Below the pieces are notes generated by a model that worked only from the letters and a program-made list of their open reading frames with translations, was not told the origin of the DNA and ran no database searches. A stretch of DNA of 64,000 bases from CAVTJX01 sp963735175 (GTDB lineage: Bacteria > Electryoneota > RPQS01), in assembly GCA_963735175.1 (NCBI GenBank), contig CAVTJX010000017.1, positions 62,001 through 126,000 on the forward strand, written 5' to 3'. Below are positions 27,025 through 35,929 of the stretch, piece by piece. Position 1 is the stretch's first letter. Every line of letters starts with the position of its first letter. The translations under genes were made by a program, and so were the position numbers.

Positions 27025-27571
27025 TCAGTAATTCTTGCCGGAAACGGACGTCGACTTCCGGCCTTCTGACAGCTCGTCTTCGGGAGCCGATTCGTTGACC
27101 AGGACGAGCTGCGCCCCGCTCTTGCTGAGGAACATCTGCGCCTTGGTGATCTTGGTCACCGTGAAACCGTTGAACTGATCGCCTTCGTGGAGCACGAAGC
27201 TGCGCCCCATGAACTTGACAATTGCCGACGGCGATTCGCCGACCACCGTGCAGGAAAGCCGCATCCGGCCCTGCTGCTCGAGGGTCTCGCGCAAGCCGAT
27301 GCTATTCAGGAAGGCCTTTGACTGGATCACCTTCGTGAGGTCAAAGGGATCGGTTTCGACGTGAGTCGTATAGGTCAACCGCTCATCGAGGTTGCGTTCC
27401 AGGGTGTTGACCGTCTCCTTGGAGCTGCTCGTCGGTACCGAGCGTGATCTTCTGCTGCTTCAGCGCTTCAACCTGCTTGGACATCCGGTAATTGGAATAG
27501 CCGATCCAGATCATGCAGCCGACCAGCAGCACCAGCACGATACCCCACAACACATTCATTCGCTGTCCCAT
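27025..27571 (-). CDS. pilP: PilP-like pilus assembly protein with N-terminal membrane anchor (one frameshift)
   Basis: The N-terminal part (MGQRMNVLWGIVLVLLVGCM, then a coiled stretch to GTDEQL) and the C-terminal part (KETVNTLERNLDERLTYTTH to SGKNY) are in different frames. They join at CTCCAAGGAG near 27420, where one extra base can be removed to give about 181 residues. The C-terminal part has the compact beta-rich PilP-type pattern SPSAIVKFMGRSFVLHEGDQ-FNG. PilP proteins link the inner-membrane PilMNO complex to PilQ, and the position directly before pilQ fits that. The family is assigned mainly from gene order. Confidence 0.68.
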
Positions 27572-27585
27572 GGGCGATTGGTCCC

Positions 27586-28141
27586 TTATTTATGCTTGAT
27601 GAGGGTCAGCGTCGACAGCGTGATGGTCATCGGCCGCTTGTCGAGTTTCCCGCTTTTAGCCAACGCCTGAACCCGCTTGACGGTGCTGTTCAGATCCAAC
27701 TTGTCCACGGTCACCAGGCGGTTGCTCTTCTCCACGTCGTTGAGGAAGCTGACCAGCGACTTGTAGCTGGTTTCGACATCGAGCGTGTAGGGAGTCTGAA
27801 TGTAGTCGGCGAAATTCTTGCGATTGCCGGGCTCGATCGCCACGAGATTGATATCGTGCGTGCGCAGAATGTCGGTAATCTGGTTCATGAACGGCAGCGA
27901 CGCGTCTTCGGCCAGCGAATCGCGGGCCGACTGCGCGAAGATTGCCCTCGATCAACTTGGTCACATGCTTCAGTTCGTTGGCGATGATCTGGGACGCGAT
28001 CAGCTTCTCGTTCTCCTGCTGAATCGTACGGTCCAGTTCCTTCACCTGCGCCGGTTTCGGCTTGTAGACCAACTTCTGGAAGTAGTAGAAGCCGAGGCCC
28101 GCCACCGCCAGCAGTAACATTGCGACAAGAACTTTTCTCAT
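27586..28141 (-). CDS. pilO: PilO-like pilus assembly protein (one frameshift)
   Basis: This product has a short cytoplasmic start, one membrane helix (VLVAMLLLAVAGLGFYYF), a periplasmic coiled coil (KELDRTIQQENEKLIASQII), and a ferredoxin-like domain containing FADYIQTPYTLDVETSYKS and FLNDVEKSNRLVTVDKLDLN. That is the PilO plan. The frame changes near 27946 at ATCGAGGGCAATC; removing one G yields IEAIFAQSARDSLAED and about 184 residues. PilO pairs with PilN in the periplasm to align the inner-membrane platform with PilQ. It lies 15 bases after pilN and 14 bases before pilP. Confidence 0.8.
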
Positions 28142-28156
28142 CTGGGGGGTGCCTCC

Positions 28157-28819
28157 TTAGAATTTAACGCCGGGGGCCGCGGTCGCGGTAGCGCCCTTGG
28201 CGGTACCGCCGGCCTTGATCGCCGCGCTCTTGGACTTCGCCTTGGCATCCGGATCTTTCGTGATGCATTCCACCGAGAAAATCAGTACGTCCTGTTCCTC
28301 GATGATTTTGCGCACCGACTGGTCGAACCGGATCTCATACATACCCTGCCGGAATTCCGGTGTAGACTTGAGCAGTTCGATGAACTTCGAAATCACATCG
28401 AATTCCTTCTGGTCCGGATTGACTTTCGCCATGGCGTCGATGCGGAACGTCTTGCTCTGGAAGTCGAGGCCGGTCAACGCCATCCCCGCGGGCAGGATTT
28501 CGCCAAGTTTTTCCAGCCGCCGCGCCCACAGGAAGCGTTCGGCCTCGAGCCGCGCCAGGGCTGACACGTCGTCCTTCGACACCTTTGTCGCTTCGCGCTT
28601 CAGGCTGTCGATTTCGAACCGAATGCGGTCGAGTTTCGTGTGGCGTGATTTCAGAACGTCGTTCATCGCCTCGTTCTGCGCCCAGGTGATTGCGCCCAAA
28701 AACAGGAAGACGAGAGCGAACAGGATCAGCAGCAGGTAGGATCGCCGTTCCTGCTTGCGATTGCGAAGGACTGCTTCGCCTTCGCCCTTGTTCAGATTGA
28801 TGGTAAATTGTTTGATCAT
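28157..28819 (-). CDS. pilN: PilN-like pilus assembly protein
   Basis: The 220-residue protein starts with MIKQFTINLNKGEGEAVLRN, similar to the PilN N-terminus (IxxNL) that binds PilM. One membrane helix (YLLLILFALVFLFLGAITWA, about 28-47), a periplasmic coiled coil and a ferredoxin-like domain (LTGLDFQSKTFRIDAMAKVN) follow. An Ala/Lys/Gly-rich tail ends the protein, longer than usual. With PilO it forms the inner-membrane alignment complex. It is 18 bases downstream of pilM and 15 upstream of pilO. The frame is intact. The assignment rests on topology and order more than on sequence identity. Confidence 0.8.
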   Translation of the reverse strand: MIKQFTINLNKGEGEAVLRNRKQERRSYLLLILFALVFLFLGAITWAQNEAMNDVLKSRHTKLDRIRFEIDSLKREATKVSKDDVSALARLEAERFLWARRLEKLGEILPAGMALTGLDFQSKTFRIDAMAKVNPDQKEFDVISKFIELLKSTPEFRQGMYEIRFDQSVRKIIEEQDVLIFSVECITKDPDAKAKSKSAAIKAGGTAKGATATAAPGVKF

Positions 28820-28837
28820 GGGGCCGCTGCTCTCTCC

Positions 28838-29917
28838 TTAGATGCCCTGCGCGCGCATTGCCAATCCCACGGCTGCCGCGTACTGCGGCCGGCAGCGCAC
28901 GTCCTGGGCGCCATCAACATAGGCGAACGGGTCGTAGGGGCGCACTTCAATACTGAATTTGCTGTGGAGGTAATCGATCAGTTCGCCGCTCTCCGCCATG
29001 CCGCCCACCACTTCGATGCGGTGGAAAAAGCTCTGGCCGGTTTCCTTCACGTAATAGCGCAGCGAGCGATTGATCTCATCTCCCAGCCGGTCGATCGCAC
29101 TCTTGTCGGCAAGCGCGAACGAGGATTCCGCCGAGGCCGGCGCGTCCGCCGCCTTCAACGACCTGCCGCCAATCCCCTGGGTGCGCTTGATATCCTCGGC
29201 CTCGGAAAATTTCACGTTCAGTTTCTTCATGATCTCTTCGGTAAAGGCGTAACCGCCCACTGGCAGATCGCGGCTGAAGAACATGTCCTTGCGTCCGAGC
29301 AGCAAGAGGTTCGTGCGGCGCGCGCCGATGTTGAGAAACACGATGACGCCGTCGTCCGGCAGCTCCGTGTGCGCCATATAACTGTTGATCGCCGCCAGCG
29401 GCTCGAGGTCGATCACGCCGGGGCGCAGTTCGGCCTCACGCAGCATGTCGACGTGGGCGTCGAACATGCGCTTGGTCGTCGCCGCCACCAGCACCCGCAC
29501 CTTGTCGGCTTCCTTCGGGTCTTCGCCGAGAATCTGGTAGTCGACCACCGATTCACTGCCGTCCAGTGGCACGTGCTTACGCGCTTCCTGCATGATCGAC
29601 GACGCCATTTCCGCGTCGGCGAGTTGCAGCGTGCGGATTTCCTTCGCCGCCTGGTTCGAGCCGCCGATGCAGCTGCCCAGGTGAACGACGCGTTTGGGTC
29701 GGATTCCCGCTTCCTGGAACATCTCCATGAGCAACGGCACGACCGACGTCTTCTTGGGGCCGTCCAAATCAAACTTATCCTGACCCGCGTACAGGTCACG
29801 GGAGATTGCCTTCACGAGCTTCATCCGCCCGTGACTCCCCTTGTCGGCAACGACCATCTTGATGGCGTGTGATCCGATATCCAGACCCACGCGCAATTTG
29901 GACTTCAAAGCTAACAC
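28838..29917 (-). CDS. pilM: Type IV pilus assembly protein PilM (actin-like ATPase fold)
   Basis: PilM is a cytoplasmic actin-fold protein that binds the N-terminal tail of PilN. The 359-residue product starts LKSKLRVGLDIGSHAIKMVV (phosphate-1-like motif of the actin/HSP70 fold). It continues with HLGSCIGGSNQAAKEIRTLQ, VIVFLNIGARRTNLLLL (phosphate-2-like) and a C-terminal EVVGGMAESGELIDYL adenosine-type motif. The GTG start is set by GAGGAG six bases upstream. It heads the pilM-N-O-P-Q-SLBB run, with all gaps under 80 bases, after a 313-base intergenic region. The frame is intact. Confidence 0.92.
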   Translation of the reverse strand: MLALKSKLRVGLDIGSHAIKMVVADKGSHGRMKLVKAISRDLYAGQDKFDLDGPKKTSVVPLLMEMFQEAGIRPKRVVHLGSCIGGSNQAAKEIRTLQLADAEMASSIMQEARKHVPLDGSESVVDYQILGEDPKEADKVRVLVAATTKRMFDAHVDMLREAELRPGVIDLEPLAAINSYMAHTELPDDGVIVFLNIGARRTNLLLLGRKDMFFSRDLPVGGYAFTEEIMKKLNVKFSEAEDIKRTQGIGGRSLKAADAPASAESSFALADKSAIDRLGDEINRSLRYYVKETGQSFFHRIEVVGGMAESGELIDYLHSKFSIEVRPYDPFAYVDGAQDVRCRPQYAAAVGLAMRAQGI

Positions 29918-30230
29918 GATCGCTCCTCTAGGCCGGAGAATTCAGGGACATGGGCCTTCAGCGAATGCCGAAGGTGCCGCAGACCGGTAGGTATTCGGGG
30001 GAAAACGGCCGCTCCAGTCCGGTTGACCAGAGCTGCCGGCGCCGCATCAGACGTGAGAACGCGAAACGGCGAAGTGAGGCTGGAAAGGCAGGCCAGTGGC
30101 TGGCAGTACCCGGCCGGAAGACCGGGTACCGCAGCCTGCGAAGTAAGAAAAGAAGACAGAAAGGGAAGGACTTCGCCCACCAGCCGGACCGCCTGCAACC
30201 CCCTGTACGATTGCGGTTCCCGGAATGGGC
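29918..30230. other. Intergenic region upstream of pilM
   Basis: I see no gene in this stretch, although both strands are partly open. It has an 8-bp hairpin GTACCCGG/CCGGGTAC (30106-30129) without a T-run. On the reverse strand it has a pyrimidine-rich tract (about 30146-30171), and the pilM ribosome site lies just before 29917. No clear promoter boxes were found. Confidence 0.4.
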
Positions 30231-31760
30231 TTAGTTGTATTTTTCTAAAATCGGCGGATTCCTCTGAACGTCCGCCTGGTCGGGAACGCCGCGTCCCCAT
30301 TGCACGACGTCGAACAGGGCGCGTCCGTGTTCATCCTTGGCATCGAAGAAGCACGGTGGCCGGGTCTGCAAGAAGCGGGTATCGTAGCGGTATTGCTTCA
30401 GATATCCCGTGGATCCGCGCGTCGAGCGGTGAACGTAGCCACGGCGCATTTGCGTCAGCGATCCGAACAGATAGATCGTTCCGCGATCATCCGGCTGGCA
30501 ATCGCACACATAGCCGCTGTCCGGATCGTTCTGCTGCTCAAAGGTGAAGGATTCGCCCAGTGCCACTACGGCCGCGGTGATCACGATACTGCTGAGGGCG
30601 CGGTTCGTTTGTGCCAGTCCGGGGCCGCTGGAATTGCGGCGGCCATTCAAGACCGTGTTGGCCACCTTGATATCACCTTCGGAAACCAGGCCCAGCAGGT
30701 TGGTGCCATCGGGGATGAGATCGCCGTTGTTGTCCGGCAGCCGGCCGTCCAGCGGACTGGCATCGATGTAGCGAATATCGTCCAGCAGCCGCATCGTCTG
30801 TGAGCAGCCGATCGTGATCTGCCCGGAGACCAGTCCCAGCACGTCCAACGGCCCGTCAATGAACATGCATGTGCGCCCGTTGATCGGAACCATCAGAAAG
30901 CGGGTGGAATCGTACGGCGTGCCGGTCGGCCACCAGGTGAGCAGCACCATGCCCGGCATGAATTTCGCCCGCCACGACATATCCGGGCTGGAGAAATAGA
31001 ATCCTTGCGCTGCCGCGCCTGAGCGCAAATTCTCGGCGACGGTGGGAATCTTTACCGTATCGGCGTTGAACTTCGTGGGCGGCGTTCCGCGGAGCTGCGG
31101 ATTAAAGCTGGAACCGTGCCAGAAGTCCTCCGCGGTGGAACTCACCGTCTTGTAGAAGACGGGGTCCTCCATGATCGCGATCTCGCTGTTGGAGTGGACG
31201 CGGCCATTCAGCGTGTCGCCGTGCCAGAACTTGATGCGGTCGCCGAAGTCCGTCATTTCCTCGTTCGAAAGGTACATGTAGTCGGCAAAGTTGCGTACCT
31301 GCACGTAGAGGACGGCGCGCCGGATGATGTCCTTGTAGGATACCAACCCGCGCTCCATGAACGGAACACGGACAATGCCATCGGCCACGATTTTGTACTT
31401 CTTCTCCTGCGAGAAGAAGTCACCGGATTCGCCTTCCGCGAGTCAGGCAATCAATGTAGACGTTATCGTACCGGCCGAAACCCGGGACATTCTTGCCATA
31501 CAGCACGGTTCTGCGGCGTCGGCAACATGCGCGGCCGGCAGTGTGCGCAGATACTGGAAACCTTGCTCGACGATCCCCAACTGGCCCAGGTAGTAAGCCT
31601 GCATGGCAGCGGTCGCCTGCGCCGACTGGACCGCCTCATCGACGTTCCAGCGCATGAACGCCAGGCCGGTGGCCAGCAGCACGGTCACCAGGGCGGTAAT
31701 CGCGACCAGGGCGAAGCCGCCTTGCCGCTTCGCGCACCGGGGTGCAGGTTTGCTCTCCAT
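30231..31760 (-). CDS. Long PilX-like minor pilin/tip protein (frame disrupted twice)
   Basis: The N-terminus KRQGGFALVAITALVTVLLA resembles PilX_N/prepilin signals: a basic tail, a Gly-Gly-Phe cleavage zone and a 20-residue hydrophobic helix, but no Glu at +5. The body, about 480 residues, has SYKDIIRRAVLYVQVRNFAD and FWHGDTLNGRVHSNSEIAIM; I recognise no further domain. In one frame a TGA stops the protein at 31443. A second frame between about 31490 and 31443 reads LYGKNVPGFGRYDNVYIDCL, so two compensating frame changes explain the break better than a true stop. The repaired length is about 509 residues. The ribosome site GGGAGG precedes the ATG. Confidence 0.65.
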
Positions 31761-32089
31761 TGTGCCCTCCCTTCACCGGGTTACTTATAACGCGTCTCCT
31801 CACACCGCGAACCTTCCTCTACGGGAGCTTTCAGCGCGGCCTGCCGTTTCAAAGCTCTCGCCGGTTCTCCCCTTCACGGGAGATCCGGCGCGAACTTTCT
31901 GGCGGTATCTTGACCAGCGATTGCTCCGGACGGACGGACGGTGTGCCAACGTGCTTCAAGCACCGGCAGCCACTTCCCTGCGCGTTTCCGTCGAGCTAAG
32001 TCAGACTCAAAAAACCCGGCTTCCCGCGACGGCCCGAACGGCCGTCGCGGGAGCCTCAAAAGCGTGTCGTTTCCAGTTCTCTAACGGCC
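31761..32089. other. Intergenic region with terminator, upstream of the PilX-like gene
   Basis: No gene is evident. The right part has the terminator at 32009-32052. The left part is a leader of over 200 bases for the PilX-like gene with several small inverted repeats (for example CTCCC/GGGAG near 31874) and a triple GTCC repeat near 31930. Promoter boxes could not be assigned. Confidence 0.4.
32009..32052 (-). terminator. Terminator after the pseudopilin gene
   Basis: A 13-bp perfect stem TCCCGCGACGGCC/GGCCGTCGCGGGA with a 5-base loop (32022-32052) is followed on the reverse strand by AGCCGGGTTTTTT. It lies about 40 bases past the stop at 32090 and probably ends the pilA-pilT-pseudopilin transcription unit. 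Confidence 0.8.
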
Positions 32090-32869
32090 TTACGAACCGT
32101 GCGTCAACTGCTGTTCCAATTGCGCGTCTTTGTACTCGTTGCCGTTCACGTCCCAATTGCGCATCGAAATCTGCGTGCGGAATACGCGTTCCCGAATATA
32201 GCTGTCCGCGAACGTCCGCGTGGCCAGCATCCCCGAATTCGGCGAGTAATACCGGTACTGCATCGCAATCTCCACCGTCAGCACGCCTCTACGCTGCGCC
32301 TGCTGGAGGGCGTCAGCCGTATAAAACGCCGGGAAGAGATTGAAGTCCATCGTGAAGCCTTCCATCGACATCCGGTCACGCTGGTCGTACAGCTTCGTCG
32401 TGAAGATGCCGGGCTGCGAGCCGGTATACCAGTGGTATTGCCGATGCGCTTCCGGATTCCAGCCGGGCCGGATATTATCGAAGAGAATACCCTTGTTGGC
32501 GTCAGCATGGACCGTGATGAAGTTGTTGTAGGTCGCGAAGTAACGGTGGAAGTTCCGGTGTTCGTCGACCTTGTCGTCGATGTAGAATTTCCAGCGCTCG
32601 AAGCGCCCGCCTTGAACCTGTTCGCCGCCCCAGGCCCAGCACAGACGGTTCGTCAGATCGATTAACGCGGACTGGCCGTACTGGTCCATGATCCGGTCGA
32701 TCGTCCCGACCTTCCACTGCACTTTCATGCCCGAATAAGCAGTCCACGCTCCGGCGATCAGAAAACCGGAGATTGCCAGACTGATGGCCAGGCTGGTGAG
32801 GGTAAAACCGCGTTCAGCGCGGCGTCCGCCGCCCGGCCCGGTGCCGTTCCGGTGAATAAGCGAGTTCAT
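32090..32869 (-). CDS. Type IV pseudopilin (PilW-like position)
   Basis: The 259-residue protein has a prepilin-like signal: a 20-residue polar leader, RRAERGFTLTSLAISLAISG and a hydrophobic helix to TAYSGM. The leader peptidase site would be G/FTLTS; position +5 is Ser rather than the usual Glu. The body is beta-rich and aromatic, with NRLCWAWGGEQV and QPGIFTTKLYDQRDRMSMEG, and no known domain was recognised. The ATG at 32869 is set by GGGAGGGG upstream and the signal; a longer frame to 32977 overlaps the neighbouring gene. Its position suggests a minor pilin of the priming or tip complex. Confidence 0.72.
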   Translation of the reverse strand: MNSLIHRNGTGPGGGRRAERGFTLTSLAISLAISGFLIAGAWTAYSGMKVQWKVGTIDRIMDQYGQSALIDLTNRLCWAWGGEQVQGGRFERWKFYIDDKVDEHRNFHRYFATYNNFITVHADANKGILFDNIRPGWNPEAHRQYHWYTGSQPGIFTTKLYDQRDRMSMEGFTMDFNLFPAFYTADALQQAQRRGVLTVEIAMQYRYYSPNSGMLATRTFADSYIRERVFRTQISMRNWDVNGNEYKDAQLEQQLTHGS

Positions 32870-32918
32870 AACAAAGCCCCTCCCGGGTGTGAATGATTGG
32901 TGTCGACGCTCGCTGTCG

Positions 32919-33387
32919 CTACAATGCCCGCTGGGCAAAGATCGCCGTTCGGAAAGCGAGATCCTGGACCATCCCATTACGTTCGACCCAATGGGCCCGA
33001 ACCGTGATGATGTAGTAATCGTCGCCCGCCCCGGTTTCGGGGAGGTCTACAGCATCGATCCGGTCCCGGCTGAGAGTCGCCGACACCATCTCCACACCGC
33101 CATGATCGCGGCCGTCATCCAAGGGCACACGCCCCATAATGCGCGTCGAGTTCAAATTCTCCCTCGCCCGCGCTTCGTCCACGTACTGCAATTCGCCCTG
33201 GGCCTGCCTCCATCGCGCCGCGCAGGGCATAAGCCGCGGTTTTGTAATGTTCTTCGTGGGCGGTCAATTCCCGCCCATAGACCATGGCAGCCGCTGTGCC
33301 GCCCGTGACGATGGCGAGGATCGTCATCCCCACCGCCACCGAAATCAGATCGGCGCTGCCTCGTTGCCACACCTTCTTTCGCAGCAT
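32919..33387 (-). CDS. Small pseudopilin-like protein (one frameshift)
   Basis: The N-terminus MLRKKVWQRGSADLISVAVG ... MTILAIVTGGTAAAMVYGRE has the basic tail and hydrophobic helix of a prepilin, though the cleavage motif is degenerate (G/SADLI). The C-terminal part (QGELQYVDEARARENLNSTR to FRTAIFAQRAL) is in another frame. Removing one base at ATGGAGGCAGGCC near 33213 joins them as RGAMEQAQGELQYV and gives about 155 residues. It precedes the larger pseudopilin, with 49 bases between. It is likely a minor pilin (PilV/PilE-like). Confidence 0.62.
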
Positions 33388-33423
33388 GAGTCCCTCCCTC
33401 CCGCGAAATCAGATTGCGTAGCC

Positions 33424-34506
33424 TTAATCGGCCAGGTTGACCTCGAACAATTTCGGGTTTTCGGCCACATGCGAGGCCGTCTCGCGGCTGATCTGCCCCT
33501 TGTGCAGCAGGCGCATCAGATCCTGATCGAGACTCTGCATGCCCGACTTGCCGCCCGCCTGAATCACGGAGGGGATCTGGTAGATCTTATCCTCGCGAAT
33601 CAGGTTCCGGATCGCGGTCGTGGCCACCATCACTTCGGCTGCCACGACCCGTCCCGTTCCATCCTTCTTCGGCAGCAGTTTCTGTGCCACGACGGCTTCC
33701 AGAGATTCCGCCAGCATCGACCGCACCTGGGTCTTCTGCGCGGCCGGGAAAATGTCGATAATACGGTCAATTGTCTTGGCCGCGCTCGACGTGTGCAGGG
33801 TCGCCAGCACTAAGTGGCCGGTCTCCGCCGCCGTCAGAGCGAGTGAAATCGTTTCCAGGTCGCGCATTTCGCCAACCAGGATCACGTCGGGGTCCTCACG
33901 CAGGGCGGCACGCAGCGCATTGGCGAAGCTGTGGGTGTTGGCCCCCAGTTCGCGCTGGTTGAGCATGCAGTTTTTCGAATCGTGAAAAAACTCGACCGGA
34001 TCTTCAATCGTGATGATGTGCAGTTCTTTGTACTCGTTGATCCAGTCGATCATCGTCGCCAGCGTCGTGGTCTTGCCGGAACCGGTGGGGCCGGTAAGCA
34101 GCACCAGTCCGCGGTCCTTGCCGGCCAGTTCGCGCATCGCTTCCGGCAGCCCGAGTTCTTCGAACGTGCGGATATCGGACGGAATGGTGCGGAACACCGC
34201 GCCCATGCCGTTAATCTGCTGGAACACGTTGACACGGAAGCGCGCGATCTGCTCAAGCTTCGCCGAGAAGTCGATTTCTTTCATCTCCTCGAATCGCTCG
34301 AGCTGGTCGCGGTTGAGCACGCTGCGGACGACGTGCATCATCGTATCCTGATCCATCACCGGCATGTTCAATTTGCGCATGCGGCCATGGACGCGGATCA
34401 TGGGAATGGAGCCCGTCGAAAGATGTAAGTCTGAGGCGCCTTGCTCGACCGTAAACCTCAGCAGTTCATAGATATCTAACCGTTTAACGGTTGCGACCTT
34501 AGCCAC
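33424..34506 (-). CDS. pilT: Twitching motility / pilus retraction ATPase PilT
   Basis: PilT is the cytoplasmic hexameric ATPase that retracts pili. The 360-residue protein has the N-terminal PAS-like domain (GASDLHLSTGSIPMIRVHG) and the RecA-like core. Core motifs are Walker A GPTGSGKTTT, the Asp box IITIEDPVEF, Walker B-type DVILVGEMRDLETI and the His box GHLVLATLHTSSA. The PilT-specific motif AIRNLIRE is also present. The GTG start has AGAAGGA upstream. It lies 73 bases after pilA. The frame is intact and the length is normal. Confidence 0.95.
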   Translation of the reverse strand: MAKVATVKRLDIYELLRFTVEQGASDLHLSTGSIPMIRVHGRMRKLNMPVMDQDTMMHVVRSVLNRDQLERFEEMKEIDFSAKLEQIARFRVNVFQQINGMGAVFRTIPSDIRTFEELGLPEAMRELAGKDRGLVLLTGPTGSGKTTTLATMIDWINEYKELHIITIEDPVEFFHDSKNCMLNQRELGANTHSFANALRAALREDPDVILVGEMRDLETISLALTAAETGHLVLATLHTSSAAKTIDRIIDIFPAAQKTQVRSMLAESLEAVVAQKLLPKKDGTGRVVAAEVMVATTAIRNLIREDKIYQIPSVIQAGGKSGMQSLDQDLMRLLHKGQISRETASHVAENPKLFEVNLAD

Positions 34507-34579
34507 GTTTCTGATCCTTCTCTTGGGTTACGGCTTTGACGGACTAACATCCCACCCACACTGCCTGCGATCCATGGGA

Positions 34580-35011
34580 TTAGCTGCCGCTGCTTTCGTC
34601 CGTCGGCAGACCATAGCCCGACCACGTTCCGAGCTGGATGTCATACTTCACTTCGTTGCCCGCGCCGCCCTTCATCTGCTCTGTGGAGATGGCGGAAATT
34701 GTCTGCGGCGGCGATCCGACCATGCTGAAGGTCCACTGCAGCTTGGTGGATTGCGCGATCTCGATGTACTTCTCGTTCTCGAGATCTTCCACGGTGTTCG
34801 GATACGTGCCCTTATCCTGGTAATAGATTTGGGCTGCTTGCCAGATCGCGTTGATCGTCGACTTGGCGTCGGAGGCGCGGGCGCTCTTCACGTACTCGAC
34901 GTAAATCGGCACCGAGATAGCCGCCAGAATCGCCACGATGACCACGACGATGAGGATTTCGATTAGGGTGAACCCCTTCTCGTTCGGCCTGCGAGGAAAC
35001 TTTCTGAACAT
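34580..35011 (-). CDS. pilA: Major type IV pilin
   Basis: The 143-residue prepilin has the classical signal PRRPNEKGFTLIEILIVVVI: a 13-residue leader, cleavage at G/F, Glu at +5 and a long hydrophobic helix (to about residue 33). SVPIYVEYVKSARASDAKS and a small globular domain follow. It lacks the C-terminal disulfide loop of Pseudomonas-type pilins and is closer to GspG/geobacterial-style pilins in overall pattern. The ribosome site is AAAGGAGAG. It is followed by pilT and preceded by a 425-base intergenic region and the ECF sigma/anti-sigma pair, which may regulate it. Confidence 0.92.
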   Translation of the reverse strand: MFRKFPRRPNEKGFTLIEILIVVVIVAILAAISVPIYVEYVKSARASDAKSTINAIWQAAQIYYQDKGTYPNTVEDLENEKYIEIAQSTKLQWTFSMVGSPPQTISAISTEQMKGGAGNEVKYDIQLGTWSGYGLPTDESSGS

Positions 35012-35436
35012 GGTCTCTCCTTTACTTTGGCTCTTGGGCTAACGAGCCGGAAACATGAGCTCGCCTGTGACCCCAACTTAGATAAACTCGTCAAGCAAAA
35101 AGTTACAACGATGTTGGCACAATTTCAAGTGCTAAGTTCCCCGAACATCGAGGTTTCAAGAAACTATTCAAACGATTTGGCGCAACTTCTATTCCGGGAT
35201 TTTGTCCTCCGGATTGGCACTTAACATCAAAAAAAACATCAATACGTTCACGGCGAGAGTACGCAAATCGTGCGAACGGTGCACGAATTGCGCACTTGGC
35301 TTGGCTTTTGGCCGCCTCCCGCACGCCAAAATTTTGTTCCGAGAGGCATTCTCACTCTCACAATCCCTCTGAGACAGAGGAGCCGCGAGTCAGATTCTGA
35401 CTCGCGGCTCTATATCATTTCAAATTGATACAGGTT
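35012..35436. other. Intergenic region upstream of pilA
   Basis: No gene is supported; a 65-codon plus-strand frame at 35027-35224 has no family features. It contains the pilA leader, a weak reverse-strand promoter candidate (TTGTAA 35103-35108, TATCTA 35079-35084, 18-base spacer) and the long inverted repeat at 35380-35410. No convincing -24/-12 sigma-54 site was found. Confidence 0.4.
35380..35410. terminator. Long inverted repeat after the anti-sigma gene (probable terminator)
   Basis: GAGCCGCGAGTCAGA and TCTGACTCGCGGCTC form a 15-base inverted repeat with a single central base. It lies about 27 bases past the anti-sigma stop. There is no T-run on the reverse strand, so it may be a weak terminator or a transcript stabiliser. 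Confidence 0.45.
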
Positions 35437-35929
35437 TCATGAACTCAGCCGGCAGCGACCGGAGAGCACACAGGTCGCGAGGCCACCGGCCAGCAGCGGC
35501 GCGAACAAGGCCAGAACAATGATGGGATGCAATCCGAACAACGTGTACCCTGTCAGGCTGTCCAGCCAGTTTCCGGTGGTCTGTAGCTGCATCATGGTCC
35601 ATTGCAGGGCCGATCGCCCGTAGAGGATCAATAATGGCAAGAGCGCCGCTAACGACAGCACGGTGCGAATCCGTTCCCAGACTGGAATGCGGACCGTCTC
35701 CGCGAACGGCGCCTCCTCAATTTTGGACATCACCTTCGCCGTAAAATCGGCGGACGGCGTTAGCCACGACGGAATGCTGCAGAACTCCATCCAAATGCTG
35801 AGAAAACTTGAGCATCTTCCGAAGTTCGGGATTCGCTGCGAGCTGCCGCTCGAGTTCTACCCGATCGACAGGCGCGAGTTCACCGGCCAAATAGTCCGGT
35901 AGCCGATCGCATGCATCCTCGAAGGTCAT
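35437..35929 (-). CDS. Putative membrane anti-sigma factor (one frameshift)
   Basis: The N-terminal half MTFEDACDRLPDYLAGELAP ... ELRKMLKFSQHL resembles anti-sigma domains, but the His-x3-Cys-x2-Cys zinc motif is missing. The C-terminal half, in another frame, has two membrane helices (VLSLAALLPLLILYG and IIVLALFAPLLAGGLATCVL). Removing one G of CATTTGGATGG near 35793 joins them as QHLMEFCSIPSWLTPSADF and gives about 163 residues. Its ATG overlaps the stop of the ECF sigma gene (ATGA), the typical arrangement of a sigma and its inhibitor. It likely holds the sigma factor at the inner membrane until a signal arrives. Confidence 0.72.

Noticed and set aside
29911..30300. 129-codon minus-strand frame upstream of pilM
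   Set aside because: It overlaps the end of the PilX-like gene and pilM's start, is Arg/Pro/Leu-rich, and has no family resemblance.
31388..31490. In-frame TGA in the PilX-like gene as selenocysteine or recoding
   Set aside because: A neighbouring frame encodes a better sequence across the same stretch, so two frame changes explain it without recoding; no SECIS-like hairpin was seen.
29918..32089. c-di-GMP (GEMM) riboswitch in the pilus leaders
   Set aside because: Both long leaders lack the conserved CGCAAAG-type core of GEMM-I; only simple hairpins are visible.
35095..35160. Sigma-54 promoter upstream of pilA
   Set aside because: A TTGGCAC box occurs, but on the plus strand (opposite to pilA) and without a TTGC box at the required spacing.
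35027..35224. 65-codon plus-strand frame upstream of pilA
   Set aside because: It has no ribosome site or family features and lies across the pilA leader.
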